Below, piece by piece: positions 62,540-64,000 of a DNA stretch of 64,000 nucleotides (positions are counted from its first letter, which is position 1; each line of letters starts with the position of its first letter). The notes under the pieces were generated by a model. The model had not been told where the DNA came from. It searched no databases and saw nothing but the letters and a program-made list of their open reading frames with translations. The stretch covers positions 62,001 to 126,000 of the forward strand of contig NZ_LMSD01000001.1 in the NCBI RefSeq assembly GCF_001428045.1. The letters are read 5' to 3'. The stretch comes from Paenibacillus sp. Soil750. Its GTDB lineage: Bacteria > Bacillota > Bacilli > Paenibacillales > NBRC-103111. Made by a program: the position numbers and the translations under genes.

Positions 62540-63631
62540 ATGATTAAGCTTGCAGGTATTGACATAGGGAACGATAGTATTAAGCTGGTGCTAGATGGGT
62601 CTAGAGAACCACTAGTAATTCCAAATATCATAGCGCCGGGCTACGAAAGACACATTTTGCAAGAAGAAGATTCGCCTTGGAAGGCATTGGATGTCGTTAT
62701 TTATAGTCCAAGCCTTTCACAGCGGAATCAACGTTATTTCGTAGGGCAGCTGGCCTTAGAGCACGAGGATAACCTAGAGCTAGAAGACACGGATAATAAA
62801 GCGCTATCGGATCAATCCCTCATTGTAGCACTGACTGCACTTGCTTATCAGGGTCTCACGAATCAAGCAGCGGGCCCTGGTTACGGCAATGTTGACGAAG
62901 TTGAATATACATTGGGTACGGGTTTGCCTGTTCGTTCTTTCCCGAAATATAGTCAGACATTTGAACATCGACTTCTAGGTGAGCACGAAGTGACATTCCT
63001 TTCCACACCACAGTTCCATAATCGTAAAATTAAAGTTTCAATCCGCAAAGTGGCTGTCTCTATTGAAGGTGCTGCGGCCATGTTCCATATGGCAACACAC
63101 GACAGCTTGCAGGTCAAAGACGAAGAAATATACAATGGCTGCATAGGCGTTTGTGAAATCGGTGCGTTGACGACAGATTTTCCTGTCATCAAACGCATGG
63201 CGATTGACAACCATTTTAGCCATGGCGAGCAGATCGGTATTGCAACGTATTTGGATGCGATTATTCGTGACGTGGAAGATGCCTACGGTCACTTGTTCCC
63301 AAGCCGAGCGAAGCTGGCGCAACGCGTGAAGAATCGTCAATTCACGATTCAACTTCCAGGAGAAGGCCAAGTGGATATTCGGCCAATTGTAGATCTGCAT
63401 TTCCGACGAGCTGCGGTACGCATGGTCGAAATGATCAAGAAGCGCTGGCGCAAATGCCCAGATATTCAATGCTTCTACGTGATTGGCGGTGGTGCGACTG
63501 CACTGAAGCCGTACATCCAAGACGCGGCAGGAGCAATGAAATTGCGTTTCACCAATGATAGTGAATACTTAAATGTACATGGCTACTTAAAGGTAGCTAA
63601 GAGTCGTTTAAATCAATCAGTTCCTGTTTAA
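62540..63631 (+). CDS. ParM/Alp7-like actin-fold ATPase
   Basis: 363 residues from the ATG at 62540 (TGGAGG 6 nt upstream; a longer frame from 62483 lacks a site). Actin-fold signatures: phosphate-1 GIDIGNDSIKLV (7-18), phosphate-2 VCEIGALTTDF (about 205-213), adenosine FYVIGGGATALKPY (about 312-325). Matches the ALP_N/ParM-type filament-forming proteins. Chromosomal, without an adjacent adaptor or centromere gene, so plasmid partitioning is not evident. It faces the bactofilin/M23 pair, which suggests a cell-shape or division role. Confidence 0.85.
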   Translation: MIKLAGIDIGNDSIKLVLDGSREPLVIPNIIAPGYERHILQEEDSPWKALDVVIYSPSLSQRNQRYFVGQLALEHEDNLELEDTDNKALSDQSLIVALTALAYQGLTNQAAGPGYGNVDEVEYTLGTGLPVRSFPKYSQTFEHRLLGEHEVTFLSTPQFHNRKIKVSIRKVAVSIEGAAAMFHMATHDSLQVKDEEIYNGCIGVCEIGALTTDFPVIKRMAIDNHFSHGEQIGIATYLDAIIRDVEDAYGHLFPSRAKLAQRVKNRQFTIQLPGEGQVDIRPIVDLHFRRAAVRMVEMIKKRWRKCPDIQCFYVIGGGATALKPYIQDAAGAMKLRFTNDSEYLNVHGYLKVAKSRLNQSVPV

Positions 63632-63639
63632 CTTACAAG

Positions 63640-63670
63640 GCACCCGCTTAGGCGGGTGCTCTTTTTTTTT
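63640..63670 (+). terminator. Terminator of the actin-like gene
   Basis: 8-bp GCACCCGC/GCGGGTGC arms, a TTAG loop and TCTTTTTTTT. Confidence 0.9.
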
Positions 63671-63717
63671 GAACGATAAGCATTCCTCCAAATATAAATT
63701 CACGGCAGAATTTCATC

Positions 63718-64000
63718 TTAGTTACTGCTTTCGGCCTGCTTCAGCTTGGTAAGCTCCATATAGGTGGTCAATGTTGTCAACAACAGCGTACTGCCGAAGC
63801 CTATTGCACAAATCGAACCAATCATCGTAGATCTTTCGCCGAACATAAGGCCAATTAGAACAAATGCTACGCAAAGGACCAAAACTAGATTTCCTCCCCA
63901 CAACCATTTTGTATAGGACATACGTTGGCTAAGTTTGCCTGAATTTTGTTCGGGATCTTCCTTTACATGTGTTCCTCCAGGGGAAGCTGGAAAGACATCT
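63718..64000 (-). CDS. Small membrane protein, 5' end outside the window
   Basis: The frame is open from the window edge to the TTA stop complement at 63718, 94 codons, with no in-frame start before the ATG at 63921. That ATG lacks a ribosome site, so the gene probably begins beyond 64000. The visible N-terminal part (DVFPASPGGTHVKEDPEQ) is polar. Two membrane helices follow at about residues 9-30 and 35-55 counted from the internal Met. Unknown family. Confidence 0.55.
   Translation of the reverse strand, partial: DVFPASPGGTHVKEDPEQNSGKLSQRMSYTKWLWGGNLVLVLCVAFVLIGLMFGERSTMIGSICAIGFGSTLLLTTLTTYMELTKLKQAESSN

Noticed and set aside
62540..63631. Plasmid partition locus
   Set aside because: No ParR-like adaptor gene or iterated centromere repeats are seen next to the actin-like gene.

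Overview
The window looks like a chromosomal segment of a spore-forming, low-to-mid GC Firmicute, most likely Paenibacillus or a close relative. The signs are strong AGGAGG-type ribosome binding sites with ATG, GTG and TTG starts, lipoboxes, a GerA-type germinant receptor operon, tiny YjcZ-like and Cse60-like sporulation genes, YesN/AraC-type sugar regulators next to glycoside hydrolases, bactofilin/M23 pairs and a HelD helicase. The genus is an inference from gene content. I see no rRNA, tRNA, prophage, IS element or CRISPR array.

Layout. 1-7.3 kb: the end of a YesN-type response regulator, a sugar-binding lipoprotein, a NatAB-like ABC exporter, then on the minus strand a GH27 alpha-galactosidase behind its AraC regulator. 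7.4-10.1 kb: a GreA/GreB-like protein, two very small genes, and an aldo/keto reductase with a MerR regulator. 10.1-17.7 kb: a 61-bp hairpin tandem repeat, an AIM24-like protein, MFS and MATE exporters, an AraC regulator, and a GH51 arabinofuranosidase divergent from an ArsR-type regulator. 17.8-25.9 kb: a cytochrome c lipoprotein, an LtaS-like sulfatase-fold enzyme, a three-gene ABC-2 transporter, HelD, and a tiny YjcZ-like membrane protein. 26.0-29.7 kb: a germinant receptor operon in B-A-C order. 29.9-34.6 kb: a five-gene unit of secreted protein, ABC transporter, histidine kinase and response regulator. 34.7-42.2 kb: an MgtC-like protein, a Fur-controlled flavodoxin, a TrmB regulator with an HD hydrolase, a DUF445 protein and an SsuABC/TauABC-like importer. 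42.2-48.8 kb: a bactofilin/M23 operon, a seven-bladed YCF48-like lipoprotein and a four-gene minus-strand operon (HD hydrolase, thymidine kinase, glycosyltransferase, membrane protein). 49.2-55.3 kb: glutamate synthase gltB-gltD. 55.5-64 kb: a coiled-coil protein, a NarL-type two-component system divergent from an ABC transporter, a HAD phosphatase, a second bactofilin/M23 pair divergent from a ParM/Alp7-like actin, and a partial membrane protein.

How it works together. Several blocks pair plant-polysaccharide use with regulators (GH27, GH51, the sugar-binding protein). Others pair envelope sensing with ABC export (29.9-34.6 kb and 56.0-60.0 kb). The duplicated bactofilin/M23 module, one copy facing an actin-like filament gene, is the most suggestive candidate for an under-described system and would act in cell shape, division or spore morphogenesis. 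Three intergenic regions (20.4, 37.9 and 45.3 kb) carry a roughly 190-bp element built from the same 25-nt stem-loop motif. They look like a dispersed, unannotated repeat family.
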